DNA of 64,000 nucleotides, from contig NZ_JBQOUY010000002.1 in NCBI RefSeq assembly GCF_052216985.1, positions 130,781 through 194,780 on the forward strand, read 5' to 3'. Source of the DNA: Acidaminococcus fermentans_A. Lineage in GTDB: Bacteria > Bacillota > Negativicutes > Acidaminococcales > Acidaminococcaceae. A program made the translations under genes and the position numbers. Under the pieces are notes generated by a model. The model ran no database searches, had not been told where the DNA came from, and worked only from the letters and a program-made list of their open reading frames with translations. Positions 54,019 to 63,450 of the stretch are shown here, one piece after another. The stretch's first letter is position 1; each line of letters begins with the position of its first letter.

Positions 54019-54740
54019 ATGAAGAAAATCGATTTTGAAGTCTTCGGCCCTGGCCAGTATCTGTATTTCGACATCGGCCGGCTGATCCAGGTGGAAAACA
54101 TTACCGGCAAGAGCGCTGGGGACATTATCCGGAATCAGGAACTGAACCTGGGGATTCTGACAGCGCTTCTGTCCATCGGCCTCCGGCAGCACGGAATCAA
54201 GAATCCCCAGTGGTACGCCAATAAGATGCAGGAGCTGATCGATGAAGGCCACGAGATGGACGAATTCGTCCAGCCGGTGGTGAAGGCCATCGCCGGTTCC
54301 GGCATCCTGGGGAAAGAAGTGTACTATGCCATCTTCCCGGAAGAGGAACCAGATAAAGAACAGGCGAAGGGGAAAACGAAGCCAAAAAACTGACAGAGGG
54401 ACAGGAAGAAGTCCCGTCTTTTAACGAGTGGCTGGGGTGGGCGGAAGATGTGGCCTATGGTCTCTTGCATCTTCTGCCTGCCCAATTCTATGCCCTGACT
54501 CCCATGGAACTGGACAGAATGGCTGAGTGCCGGACCATAGCTGAACAAAGGAAAAAGTGGGAGACCGCCTATTGGGTGGCCTGCCTGATGAGCGTCCATA
54601 CGAGAAAGCCTGTACGGACAGAGAAACTCATGAAACCCTTCCTGCCTAAGAAAACAGGCAGCGAAATCGCAGCAGAGCGGGATGCCTTCTTCGAGGAATT
54701 CAGACGGAAAGGAGCTGACGGACATGGCAACCATCGCTGA
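54019..54740 (+). CDS. Tail assembly chaperone, long form made by -1 frameshifting
   Basis: Zero-frame product (54019-54393) is 124 residues and stops with TGA directly after the slippery heptamer A-AAA-AAC (54384-54390). A -1 shift there continues as LTEGQEEVPSFNEWLGWAED... to 54740, about 240 residues in all. This is the G/GT arrangement of lambda-like long-tailed phages: both products chaperone the tape-measure protein during tail assembly. The short form alone starts KKIDFEVFGPGQYLYFDIGR. A T-domain-like C-terminus binds tail subunits. Its last bases overlap the tape-measure gene. Confidence 0.88.
54384..54390 (+). other. -1 ribosomal frameshift site
   Basis: A-AAA-AAC read in the zero frame as CCA-AAA-AAC-TGA. 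Canonical for tail assembly chaperones of Siphoviruses. No spacer hairpin was verified. Confidence 0.85.
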
Positions 54741-57700
54741 CCTTCTGGTCAAGATCGGGGCGGATACCTCCGATCTCCGGAAAGAACTCAATGCAACCAA
54801 ACGTCAGATCAAGACCGCCTTTGGGAGTGACGCCCTGGATCTCTCTAAAAAGTCTCTGGCCGTTCTGGGCGGCATCGGGGCCGGGCTGGCCGCCCTGGGA
54901 GTGGCTTCTGTGAAAGCAGGGGCCAGTCTCCAGAGTACAAAGACCGCCTTCACCAATATGCTGGGGAGCGCGGAAAAAGCCCAGGATTTCCTGGCCAAGA
55001 TGCAGGACTTTGCAGCCAAGACCCCCTTCGAGTTCAGCCAGGTGTCTCAGGCAGCCCAGAAGTTCATTGCTTTTGGGTTCTCTGCAGAGCAGGTTATACC
55101 GACCCTTACGGCAGTTGGGGATGCAGCTGCCGGCGTAGGCCTGGGGGCGGAAGGCATCAACCGGATCACCCTGGCTCTGGGGCAAATGGCCGCCAAATCC
55201 AAGGTCCAGGCCGGTGAAATGATGCAGCTGACGGAAACCGGGATCCCGGCCTGGAAAATGCTGGCAGACCAGATCGGGGTTTCCGTGCCGGAAGCCATGA
55301 GCATGGTGTCCAAAGGGGCCATTGACGCGGCAACCGGGATCACAGCGCTGGTCAGCGGCATGGAGCAGAGTTTCGGCGGCATGATGGACCAGCAAAGCCA
55401 GACCATCAGCGGCACCTGGTCCACCCTCATGGACGGGCTGGAACAGTCCGCGGCCCAGGTAGGACTCCAGATTGCAGAAGCTCTGAATCTGACGGGGCTC
55501 TTCCAGTCCCTGGGGGATATACTGACCAACTTTGCCGCAACGGTTCAATCCTCTGGATTAACAGAAGCCTTGCTTACGGCCATCCCTCCGGAATTCCAGG
55601 CCGGCATTATTTTGATTGTTTCCACCTTGACCGGCCTTGCCATTCCGGCCATCAGCCTTTTCGTGACCAAAGTGACCCTGATGGCTGCCCCCTTCATTGC
55701 GGCAGTTACGGCAGCGGCTCCTTTCATTGCGGTGGCGGCTGCTGTTGCTACGGCCCTCTATGCCATCGTAAAAAGCGGGATGACCGTGGAAGATGTGCTG
55801 GGAACCATGGGCATCAAGATGGAAACGGTTACAAGGGCTGTGGATGCCGTCCGGACCATGATGAGTGCGGCGGCCCAGGCAATCATCGCCAATCTCCAAG
55901 CTCTGGAACCTGTGTTCACCCTGGTGGCGGCGGTGATGGGGGCTGCCTTCTATGCGGCTCTGCAGGTGATCGGCGGTGTGGTCAATGGGGTGCTGAATTT
56001 CATCAGCGTCCTTAGTGAATGCGTCACTTGGATTTTAAATGCCTTCACCTATCTGGTGGAAGGCATCGGGGCCTGCATCGATGAAGTGGGAAGCATCCTG
56101 TCGGATATGGCAGGCAGCATCCTTCCCTCCTGGGCTTCCAGCGGTCTATCTACCATTGCCAATTTTGTCAGCGAAGCCATCAGCTGGCTCTCTAGCCTGA
56201 TCCAGAAGATCCTGGAAACCAACAATGCCCTGGGATCCATGGGCGGGGAAAACGGTGGAGGCGGTGGTGGCAGTGGCGGCAGTGCTCCTGCCAAACGGGA
56301 ATTCAAGCTGCCGGACTTCAGCAACCTCCGGGGCGGGGGTACGGACATTCCGGCTCCTTCTGGAGGAGGTGGCGGAGGCGGTTCCGGTGGCGGCGGTGGC
56401 GGACGGGGCGGAAGCTCCGGTGGAGCGGACCAGCTGGCCAATGCCGCTGCCCAGACCAGCAAGAGCATCGAAGAAGAATGGTTCCGGACCTTCCAGACCA
56501 AGAGTGCCCTGGTGGACCGGTGGTACAAGGAAGAAACGGATGAACTGGAGAAATCCAAATCCGCCAATGAGAACTACGAACGGGATAAGACCCGTCTGGC
56601 GGAACTCTATGCCCAGAAACGTCTGGATGCCCTTTCTGAAGAACAGGCCAAAGCCCGGGAACTGATGAACAAGGCACGGGACCTGTCCTTTGATGCGGTG
56701 ACGGCGAAACTCACCTTGTATGGTTCCAAGCAGGAGCAGGAAGTCATGAAGATGCAGTCCGACATGGAAAAGGCGGTGGCTTCCATCGATGACAAGTACG
56801 CCAAACTGTCCCAGGACTTCATTAGTCTCACCAGTGCAGAGAAGGCTGTGTTTTTAAATGCCCTGAAGGAAAAGGGCATCGCCTATGAACAGACCAGTGC
56901 CAACGAGATCGCCTTTGACAAACAGGCTAACCTGGAAAAAGCGGCGGCCTACAAAAGCTACATGGAAGAACGGAATGCCTACTTTGCCCAGGGGAAAGAC
57001 ATCCAGGCGGCTCTGGATGAAGCCTATAACCAGAACTCCCTGGCTCTGCTGCAGGAGACTCTCACAGCAGAAATGGCCCTCCGGCAAAGCAACATCGATG
57101 CGGAAAAGTCTCTCATGGATACCTACCAGGAAGCCTATATGAATGCCCATATGGGAACCCTGGAACTCATTGCGGACATGGCATCCACCACATTAAGCGG
57201 TCTGGAGACTGCCTTTACGGATATCCTGACCGGAGCCAAGAACGCCAAGGATGCCTTCCTGGATCTGGGAAAGGCCATGCTGAAAACCATCGCCAGCTAT
57301 TTCTCCCAGATGCTTTCCGGGATGCTGGTGACGGCTCTATTTGGGGATAAACTCAATGCGGCCAGTGCAGCCAAGACGGTGGCCCAGGGAACAGCAGCAG
57401 CCGGGGCTCTGGCACCCGCGGCCTGGCTGAAACTGGTCATCGACCCCTCTGCCGGGCCGGTGGCTACGGGTCTATTGGCTGGTGGGACATCTGCAGCGGT
57501 GGGGATCGGCATGGCGGCTGCAGCAACCAATACGGCTGCAGGAGCGGCACAGGGAGCTGGAAAGACACCCCACTATGCCAAAGGCGGGTATTTCACAAGA
57601 CCTTTGGTGGGTGTACTGGGGGATGCCGGGGACGAAGTGGCCCTGCCCCTGAACCGGGCGGTGTTCGACAGCATTGCCGAAGGAATCGTGAATTCGTCTG

Positions 57701-57828
57701 AAGCCAATGATAACCGGGAAGTGGCCACCACCTTCAACAACTATGGGGACATCAACAACGCCGCGGATCTGGATGATCTGATGGACGGGTTTACCGACGC
57801 TGTACTGGCGGGACTGAGAGGTGCATAA
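54724..57828 (+). CDS. Tape measure protein
   Basis: 1034 residues from ATG 54724 (AAAGGAG upstream). ATIADLLVKIGADTSDLRKE, KAGASLQSTKTAFTNMLGSA and KTPFEFSQVSQAAQKFIAFG belong to the TP901/lambda-type core with hydrophobic segments (residues ~290-380, 410-450). A glycine-rich linker of three (G)n blocks (residues ~520-590) separates this from a coiled C-terminal part with an EEQAKARELMNKARDLSF helix and a GKTPHYAKGGYFTRP membrane-type end. Length predicts a tail of about 150 nm. Codons for glycines are heavily GGC/GGT, which gives a local repeat. Confidence 0.92.
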   Translation: MATIADLLVKIGADTSDLRKELNATKRQIKTAFGSDALDLSKKSLAVLGGIGAGLAALGVASVKAGASLQSTKTAFTNMLGSAEKAQDFLAKMQDFAAKTPFEFSQVSQAAQKFIAFGFSAEQVIPTLTAVGDAAAGVGLGAEGINRITLALGQMAAKSKVQAGEMMQLTETGIPAWKMLADQIGVSVPEAMSMVSKGAIDAATGITALVSGMEQSFGGMMDQQSQTISGTWSTLMDGLEQSAAQVGLQIAEALNLTGLFQSLGDILTNFAATVQSSGLTEALLTAIPPEFQAGIILIVSTLTGLAIPAISLFVTKVTLMAAPFIAAVTAAAPFIAVAAAVATALYAIVKSGMTVEDVLGTMGIKMETVTRAVDAVRTMMSAAAQAIIANLQALEPVFTLVAAVMGAAFYAALQVIGGVVNGVLNFISVLSECVTWILNAFTYLVEGIGACIDEVGSILSDMAGSILPSWASSGLSTIANFVSEAISWLSSLIQKILETNNALGSMGGENGGGGGGSGGSAPAKREFKLPDFSNLRGGGTDIPAPSGGGGGGGSGGGGGGRGGSSGGADQLANAAAQTSKSIEEEWFRTFQTKSALVDRWYKEETDELEKSKSANENYERDKTRLAELYAQKRLDALSEEQAKARELMNKARDLSFDAVTAKLTLYGSKQEQEVMKMQSDMEKAVASIDDKYAKLSQDFISLTSAEKAVFLNALKEKGIAYEQTSANEIAFDKQANLEKAAAYKSYMEERNAYFAQGKDIQAALDEAYNQNSLALLQETLTAEMALRQSNIDAEKSLMDTYQEAYMNAHMGTLELIADMASTTLSGLETAFTDILTGAKNAKDAFLDLGKAMLKTIASYFSQMLSGMLVTALFGDKLNAASAAKTVAQGTAAAGALAPAAWLKLVIDPSAGPVATGLLAGGTSAAVGIGMAAAATNTAAGAAQGAGKTPHYAKGGYFTRPLVGVLGDAGDEVALPLNRAVFDSIAEGIVNSSEANDNREVATTFNNYGDINNAADLDDLMDGFTDAVLAGLRGA

Positions 57829-57829
57829 C

Positions 57830-58618
57830 ATGAAATTTCCGGAACGAAAAGAAGGGGAGCAGGGGCTCACCATCACCAAAGACGGGGTGGAATACAAGCT
57901 GCCGGTCCACTGGAGCCTGACGGACAGCGGCAGCTACACCTTCCGGAGCAAGCTCCAGTCCCGGGCCTTTGCCCATGGCAGTGATGCGGTGGGGGATGGG
58001 AAAATTGACGGGCGGACTCTCCAGGTGGAGTTTTCCATGGAGGGGGCTACGGAAGAGGACCATGACGAGGTACTGAACGAAGCCTACACTTTCTTTGGCC
58101 AGACAGACTATTCCCTGATGGCAGGCCGTCCGGACCGGGTTTACCACGTGGCCTGCCTGTCGAAAATCAAGCACAAGTTCGAGAACGGGTTCAAGCAGAG
58201 ACGGAGCGACATCACCGTGTCCCTTCTCCTGGCCGACCCCTTCCGGTATGAAGCCCAGGAGTCCCGGGTGGTGTTCACTTTTCCCCAGGCTACGGTGCAG
58301 GCGGAAATGGTCCTCCACAACCTGGGGAGCGTGGATACGCCTCTTACCTTCCGCTTTATCCCCCTGGACCGGATGACGAATCTTACGGTTTGGCACCAGG
58401 AGGCCAAAGAGAAGTTCACCCTGACGGATGCCCTCCTGGTGGCTCCCAAAACCTCCATCGTCAACGGCCGGGAAGGAACGGTGTGGCGGGACAAGGACAA
58501 CAGCATCAATGCCTTTACGGGCACTTTTCTCCACGCTAAACCGGGAGCCAATCTCTTCCTCTATACAGGAGGAGCAGGCACAGTGGAAATTACCTATACC
58601 AACAGGTGGTTTGTATGA
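57830..58618 (+). CDS. Distal tail protein (Dit-like)
   Basis: 262 residues from ATG 57830, right after the tape-measure stop. KFPERKEGEQGLTITKDGVE, LTDSGSYTFRSKLQSRAFAH, QRRSDITVSLLLADPFRYEA fit the Dit/TIGR01633-type fold of Siphoviridae. It joins tail tube and receptor-binding end. Its stop overlaps the next start (ATGA). Confidence 0.8.
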   Translation: MKFPERKEGEQGLTITKDGVEYKLPVHWSLTDSGSYTFRSKLQSRAFAHGSDAVGDGKIDGRTLQVEFSMEGATEEDHDEVLNEAYTFFGQTDYSLMAGRPDRVYHVACLSKIKHKFENGFKQRRSDITVSLLLADPFRYEAQESRVVFTFPQATVQAEMVLHNLGSVDTPLTFRFIPLDRMTNLTVWHQEAKEKFTLTDALLVAPKTSIVNGREGTVWRDKDNSINAFTGTFLHAKPGANLFLYTGGAGTVEITYTNRWFV

Positions 58619-59859
58619 CAAATTTCATCTTTGGACGGGGCCTGTTCGGCCGGTGGATCTTTGCCGGGCCTACCGGGGCTGGTGAAGGGAACAGCGACCG
58701 GGGCAAGGTCCATGAGTACTATCCCGGCCAGTTCGTGGTCTATGCCTACAAAAAGGACGGGACCCGGACGGCCATTTTTGGGGGAGGCAGCGAGGCCAAT
58801 GCCCTGAACGAAGTGACCTTTGAAATCACCAGCACCGGCTGTGGCCAGTGCCAGCTGACCTTTTACCGGCAGCCTTCCAACACACAGCTGGACTACATGC
58901 AACGGATCGACATCCACCTGTATGGAGACCGGAAACCCTGGTACAGCGGGTACATCATCAGCCGGCCCATTGAAGGGACTACGGATACCAAGTTCGTGTA
59001 TAAGGGCTACGGTTTCTACAACCGGCTGGAGAATGTGATGCTCTGGAAGACTTACGAGAACACGGATGTGGGAGACATTGTCCGGGACATCGCCCGGCAG
59101 GTGGAACGCCAGACCCTCCAGGTGGTCTACAACGACAGCAAGATTCAGAGCGTGGGGTACAGCCCTACGAAACTGGTCTTTGACGGGGTGACGGTGAAAG
59201 AAGCCCTGAACACCCTGGCAGATTTCGCCGTGGACTACGTGTACGGGGTGGATGAATACCGCTGCCTGTATTTTAGGAGACGGGAAACCTCCGTCAACGA
59301 GCAGGCGCGTCTCACGGTGGGAAAACATATATCGTCCTATACACCCTCCTGGGATGTGTCCAAACTGGTGAACTGGGCCCGGATCAAGGGAGGCAGCGTG
59401 GACGATCAGGGCGAACAGTGGCTGTGCATTGTGGAAGATAAGGAAAGCCAGAACAGCTACGGGGTCCACCAGGCCGTCTGGAACCTGCCGGAAGCCTACG
59501 ATGCCGCCGATGCCAAAAGGTGGGGCGAAAACCAGATCAGCCAGTACAAGGCTCCAGTGAAGTCCGCCAAGATCAGCGGGGTGAGGCTGGAGTACCCTTA
59601 CCCGGACGGGACCTTCAACGTCCGCCACATGTCCACGGACGGACTGGCGGAGATAAGGCGTCTTGACGGGATTGCGGATACCTATCCCATCAAGAAGATC
59701 AAATACACTCTATCCGGGGAAAAGGGCATCAAGACCGAGATGGAGCTGGGAGAACCTCTTTTTTCCGTGGACCGGTACCTATCAGAGATCGAACGGCGGT
59801 CCAAGGATATCGAGCAGTCCCAGTCTTCAGCCCTGAAACAATGGAAAGGAGGAAGTTGA
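58615..59859 (+). CDS. Tail hub / baseplate protein (Tal-like)
   Basis: 414 residues from ATG 58615. VTFEITSTGCGQCQLTFYRQ, YMQRIDIHLYGDRKPWYSGY, GVTVKEALNTLADFAVDYVY fit the gp27/Tal hub domain of Gram-positive phages. No endopeptidase domain follows, so the protein is short for a Tal. The stop overlaps the next start by one to three bases. Confidence 0.78.
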   Translation: MTNFIFGRGLFGRWIFAGPTGAGEGNSDRGKVHEYYPGQFVVYAYKKDGTRTAIFGGGSEANALNEVTFEITSTGCGQCQLTFYRQPSNTQLDYMQRIDIHLYGDRKPWYSGYIISRPIEGTTDTKFVYKGYGFYNRLENVMLWKTYENTDVGDIVRDIARQVERQTLQVVYNDSKIQSVGYSPTKLVFDGVTVKEALNTLADFAVDYVYGVDEYRCLYFRRRETSVNEQARLTVGKHISSYTPSWDVSKLVNWARIKGGSVDDQGEQWLCIVEDKESQNSYGVHQAVWNLPEAYDAADAKRWGENQISQYKAPVKSAKISGVRLEYPYPDGTFNVRHMSTDGLAEIRRLDGIADTYPIKKIKYTLSGEKGIKTEMELGEPLFSVDRYLSEIERRSKDIEQSQSSALKQWKGGS

Positions 59860-60503
59860 TGGCCATCCATGATTATCGATTCAATCCCTTTGAAAATACC
59901 TTTGACATCAAGAAAATCTTCGACGAAAGACACGTGATCCCCAGCAACAGTCCCTATACCATCCGTCTGGCGGAAGTGCCCCAGAAGACCTCTCCCACCA
60001 CCTTGCAGGTGAAGTTCCAGAACGGGGCACTCCTTACGGAAGTATCGGAAGAACCGGCACAGGGACAGTACTGGCCGGACTACCTTACCACGGAACATGG
60101 TATCGAGGGCTGGAACACTGGGACTCTGAAGTTCTCGGCAGCGGATGCGGGGAAAACGGTCCGGGTCACCTATAACGGGATGGGGACCCTGACCGATGAC
60201 CGGCTCATCGACCAGGTGGAAATTGCCGTCACATCCAGCACTCAGGCAGACAAGGACGCACGGGTGATGGGCTTGAATTCCTGGGATGTGGAGACAGGCC
60301 CCACATCGGTACCGAGACTGCTGTCCATCAAGTCTGCTTACCATATCCGGAAACACCGGGGAATTCCGGCAGGAACCTACACCCTCCGGCGCATCCTCCA
60401 GGAACTGGTAAACCGGTCTCATACGGAAGAATACTGGAAAGAAAATTCCCAGTGCAACTGCAATTGCAACTGTGACTGCAGCGACGATTCGGGAGGAGGC
60501 TAA
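59859..60503 (+). CDS. Tail protein with a Cys-rich C-terminus
   Basis: 214 residues from ATG 59859. The first 190 are a beta-rich tail-like domain (IHDYRFNPFENTFDIKKIFD, PSNSPYTIRLAEVPQKTSPT). Residues near the end read QCNCNCNCDCSDDSGGG, five Cys alternating with Asn/Asp. The same NCSDDSGGG ending occurs on the 120-residue Cys-rich protein at 63425. The GGGAGGAGG encoding SGGG is also the ribosome site for the next gene, so its conservation is partly for translation. It may be a target or partner of the radical-SAM enzyme at 62329. Confidence 0.7.
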   Translation: MAIHDYRFNPFENTFDIKKIFDERHVIPSNSPYTIRLAEVPQKTSPTTLQVKFQNGALLTEVSEEPAQGQYWPDYLTTEHGIEGWNTGTLKFSAADAGKTVRVTYNGMGTLTDDRLIDQVEIAVTSSTQADKDARVMGLNSWDVETGPTSVPRLLSIKSAYHIRKHRGIPAGTYTLRRILQELVNRSHTEEYWKENSQCNCNCNCDCSDDSGGG

Positions 60504-60504
60504 G

Positions 60505-60840
60505 ATGCTGGTCATTGACGAAAACAAGAATATCCAGGTGTCCCAATACGATACCTTTTCCATTCGCTTCCGGTTTAGCAATTACAAGCTGACCAACGCG
60601 GACAAAGTGGTCTTTGCCATTAAGAAGACCACCAACTCTTCCGAGGTGGTCTATTCGGATAATTTCTACAACCCGGATAATAACTTCGTAGACGTGGTGG
60701 TGCCCAAGGGAGCGTTGGATTCTCTGGAACCTGGGGCATACATTTATGACCTGGCCATTATGAACAGCGAGACAGAACGGATCCTCACCTGCTTCTTTAC
60801 CAAATCTTTCATCATTAAGGGGGTGGCCCACAATGTCTGA
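60505..60840 (+). CDS. Baseplate-associated small protein
   Basis: 111 residues from ATG 60505. MLVIDENKNIQVSQYDTFSI, RFRFSNYKLTNADKVVFAIK and GAYIYDLAIMNSETERIL fit the BppU-like N-terminal domain that attaches receptor-binding parts to the baseplate in Siphoviruses. It overlaps the fibre gene by eight bases. Confidence 0.65.
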   Translation: MLVIDENKNIQVSQYDTFSIRFRFSNYKLTNADKVVFAIKKTTNSSEVVYSDNFYNPDNNFVDVVVPKGALDSLEPGAYIYDLAIMNSETERILTCFFTKSFIIKGVAHNV

Positions 60841-62332
60841 TGGGGCCAATGTAGAAGTGACACTGACCGTCCAAAACAACAGTGAAGTGGAAATGGGGGA
60901 TGTAGTGGACGGATATGCCGCAGATCAGGCCAGGGAATACAAGGAAAAGGCCGGGGAATATGCGGTGAATGCCTTAAACAGCCAGAATATGGCGGAAGCC
61001 TGGGCAGAAAGCGACAGCGCTCCAGCTGGGGAAGGCACCCGTTCTTCTAAAGTCTGGGCAGATACAGCTAGACAATGGGCGGAAAGTACTTCGGAGCCGG
61101 ACGGGGTTTCCGGGGCAAGGTCTTCCAAGACATGGTCCGAAACAGCCCAGGCCTGGGCAGAGAGTGATGGAGAACCGGATGGCATTTCCGGGACCAAGTC
61201 GGCCAAAACATGGGCTACGATTTCTTCCCAAAAAGCAACGGAAGCCACAGCCAGCGCCAAGGCTGCAGACACCAGTGCCAAAGCCTCTGCCAGCAGTGCT
61301 GCTGCGGCTAAGACGTCTCAGGAAGGAGCCACCACCCAGGCTACCCGGGCAAGGCAAAGTGCTGAAAGTGCTGCTGAGAAACTGGCCCAGATGCAGATTG
61401 ACCTGAAAGCGAAAGCGGACGTGAACAGTCCTGCCCTTACGGGAACGCCTGTAGCCCCGACTCCCGCAAACAATGCCCAATGCACTCAGATCGCTAATGT
61501 AGCCTATGTGAAGCAGAAAATAGCAGAACTGATTAATGGCTCAGATGCTTCCCTGGATACCCTGAAAGAATTGGCTGATGCCTTGGGGAATGATCCCAAC
61601 TTTGCCACCACCATCATGGCAGCCATCGGGAAAAAGCTGGATGCTGCGGCTACCGCCCAGGCCGCTCTGGCTGATGGGAAGGGAAATAACATTGCTGAGA
61701 CCTATGCCACCAAGGCGGAACTCAACGGGGAGGCGGGTTCCCTGGCAGCCGTGGCCAAAAGTGGAAGTTATAAGGATTTGCTGGACCGCCCCACCATTCC
61801 GGATAAAACCAGCCAACTGACCAACGACAGCCGGTTTGTGGCAACGGACGCCAATGGGAATGTGACCTTGACCGGTACGCTTACCGCCGCGAAAGTCTAC
61901 AACGCGGTCTATAACGACTACGCTGAATTCTTTCCCCGGGGCGGGGATACTCAGCGGGGAGACATCATTGCCCTGGACGAAACTTCTGGCAAAGAGCAAT
62001 ATATCAAAGCCACTGCCAGCAGCCAATGCGTGGTGGGGGTCCATACGGAAGATTTCGCTTCCATCATCGGGGGCCGGACCCTTTCCCCGGGGGATGACAT
62101 CCTGAAGGTGAACCTCCCCACGTATATCCCCGTAGCTCTGGCCGGCCGTGTTCCGGTCCGGATGTACGGGAAAGCCAAGAAGGGCGGCTGGGTGATCCCT
62201 TCCGAAATGCCTGGGGTAGGCCGGATGGCCCTTCCGGGAGAAAATCTTACCCAGGCGGTGGGACAGATCGTGAAGGACGATACCGCAGAAAACGTGCGGC
62301 TGGTGAAGATCATAGTAAGGAGTGGAAGATGA
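60833..62332 (+). CDS. Tail fibre protein with internal repeats
   Basis: 499 residues. Residues ~50-130 contain three repeats of the type WAESDxEPDGxSGxxSSKTW..., then an Ala/Ser/Lys coiled segment (SAKAADTSAKASASSAAAAK), a phage-fibre repeat (KADVNSPALTGTPVAPTPAN) and TLKELADALGNDPNFATTIM, the usual shaft block. The C-terminal domain (VYNDYAEFFPRGGDTQRGDI...) resembles fibre tip domains often found after autocleavage. The stop overlaps the radical-SAM start (ATGA at 62329). Confidence 0.8.
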   Translation: MSDGANVEVTLTVQNNSEVEMGDVVDGYAADQAREYKEKAGEYAVNALNSQNMAEAWAESDSAPAGEGTRSSKVWADTARQWAESTSEPDGVSGARSSKTWSETAQAWAESDGEPDGISGTKSAKTWATISSQKATEATASAKAADTSAKASASSAAAAKTSQEGATTQATRARQSAESAAEKLAQMQIDLKAKADVNSPALTGTPVAPTPANNAQCTQIANVAYVKQKIAELINGSDASLDTLKELADALGNDPNFATTIMAAIGKKLDAAATAQAALADGKGNNIAETYATKAELNGEAGSLAAVAKSGSYKDLLDRPTIPDKTSQLTNDSRFVATDANGNVTLTGTLTAAKVYNAVYNDYAEFFPRGGDTQRGDIIALDETSGKEQYIKATASSQCVVGVHTEDFASIIGGRTLSPGDDILKVNLPTYIPVALAGRVPVRMYGKAKKGGWVIPSEMPGVGRMALPGENLTQAVGQIVKDDTAENVRLVKIIVRSGR

Positions 62333-63450
62333 AGTACGTAAGACGGAACATCAATACGGTATTCCTCATGTTGGGGAATTCCTGCAACATGAATTGTGCC
62401 TACTGTCTGCAGCATCCTTTGGTGCATAAAGCCCTGACCCGGGAAGTCAATCCAGAAATTTACGACTTTCTGGAAGAAGTAATCAATGAAAATACAAGGC
62501 CACTCCATCTGCAGTTTTATGGTGGGGAGCCTCTTTTGTACTTTGGGACCATCCAGGAAGTGGTGGCTGCGGTGAAACAGCGAAAACTCCCTATGACCTT
62601 TGGGATCATCACCAATGGACGGGCACTGACGGACAAAATGGTCCGTTTTTTTAATGCCCGGAATTTCACGGTCTGTGTTTCCTGGGACGGGCCTCATGTG
62701 AAGGAAACAAGAGGGTACGATGTGTTTTCCGTGCCGGAAATCCGGGAACGGATCCTGGCCCTGGAACATCTCTGTCTTTCTGCGGTTCTTTCCGCCAAAG
62801 CCTATCCCTGGGAAGTCCTCCAGGCTTTCCAGCAGATTTCGGAAGAGTACAGCGCCATCCATGGCTACCAAATTGCGGTGAACTTGGATGAAATCATGGA
62901 TACCGGCCTTCCCAAGAAGGACCTGCTGGCTATCGACTACGGACGGGTAGCGCGGGAGATGAAGGAAATGACCCTCCGGTTCCTGGATGGCTTCGGGAAA
63001 AGGGTTCCTGTAGAAAGGTACACAGAAGAAGCTTACATCCACCAGTTATTCCATGCTTTGAAGGAATTCTACCTGACAGGAAAAGGAAAGTGGAATCGGT
63101 ATACTGCTGCCTGCGGGAATGGTCTCACGGTGCTGAATCTGGACCTCCAGGGAAATCTCTACCCTTGCCATAATACATCCCGGAAGGTTGGCACCATCCG
63201 TGATGGTTACTTTTCGTATTTGCAGCGGATCCTTGCGGGAGATCATACTCGTGAACACAGAAAAGAGTGCTTATCCTGCACGGCCCTCGCCTTTTGCCAG
63301 GGAGGCTGCAAGCTGGTGGGGGACAAGGCCCGGAAGGAATCTTACTGCAAGTTCAAACGGGCCGTCTTTACCCCGGTCCTCATGGCCATCCAGCAGTATG
63401 GGCAGAAGCTATTGGAGAAGAACCATGGCCAAGAACGGAACCATCAATAA
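62329..63450 (+). CDS. Radical SAM/SPASM peptide-modifying enzyme
   Basis: 373 residues, ATGA overlap with the fibre gene. C19, C23, C26 (GNSCNMNCAYC) form the radical SAM cluster; FYGGEPLLYF and IITNGRALTDKM are the usual SAM-binding turns. The C-terminal SPASM domain has the full pattern: C262, G275-x4-C280, C314-x2-C317-x5-C323-x3-C327, C340, binding two auxiliary [4Fe-4S] clusters. Enzymes of this layout make thioether or C-C crosslinks or oxidise peptides (e.g. SCIFF/ranthipeptide, PqqE, anSME maturases). No peptide-binding RRE domain is apparent at the start. Directly downstream lies a Cys-rich protein that overlaps it by 26 bases, a likely substrate. A radical-SAM gene inside a phage tail operon is rare. 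Confidence 0.88.
   Translation: MKYVRRNINTVFLMLGNSCNMNCAYCLQHPLVHKALTREVNPEIYDFLEEVINENTRPLHLQFYGGEPLLYFGTIQEVVAAVKQRKLPMTFGIITNGRALTDKMVRFFNARNFTVCVSWDGPHVKETRGYDVFSVPEIRERILALEHLCLSAVLSAKAYPWEVLQAFQQISEEYSAIHGYQIAVNLDEIMDTGLPKKDLLAIDYGRVAREMKEMTLRFLDGFGKRVPVERYTEEAYIHQLFHALKEFYLTGKGKWNRYTAACGNGLTVLNLDLQGNLYPCHNTSRKVGTIRDGYFSYLQRILAGDHTREHRKECLSCTALAFCQGGCKLVGDKARKESYCKFKRAVFTPVLMAIQQYGQKLLEKNHGQERNHQ

Noticed and set aside
56250..56440. Low-complexity GGCGGTGG repeat
   Set aside because: It is the glycine linker of the tape measure protein; ordinary coding low complexity.
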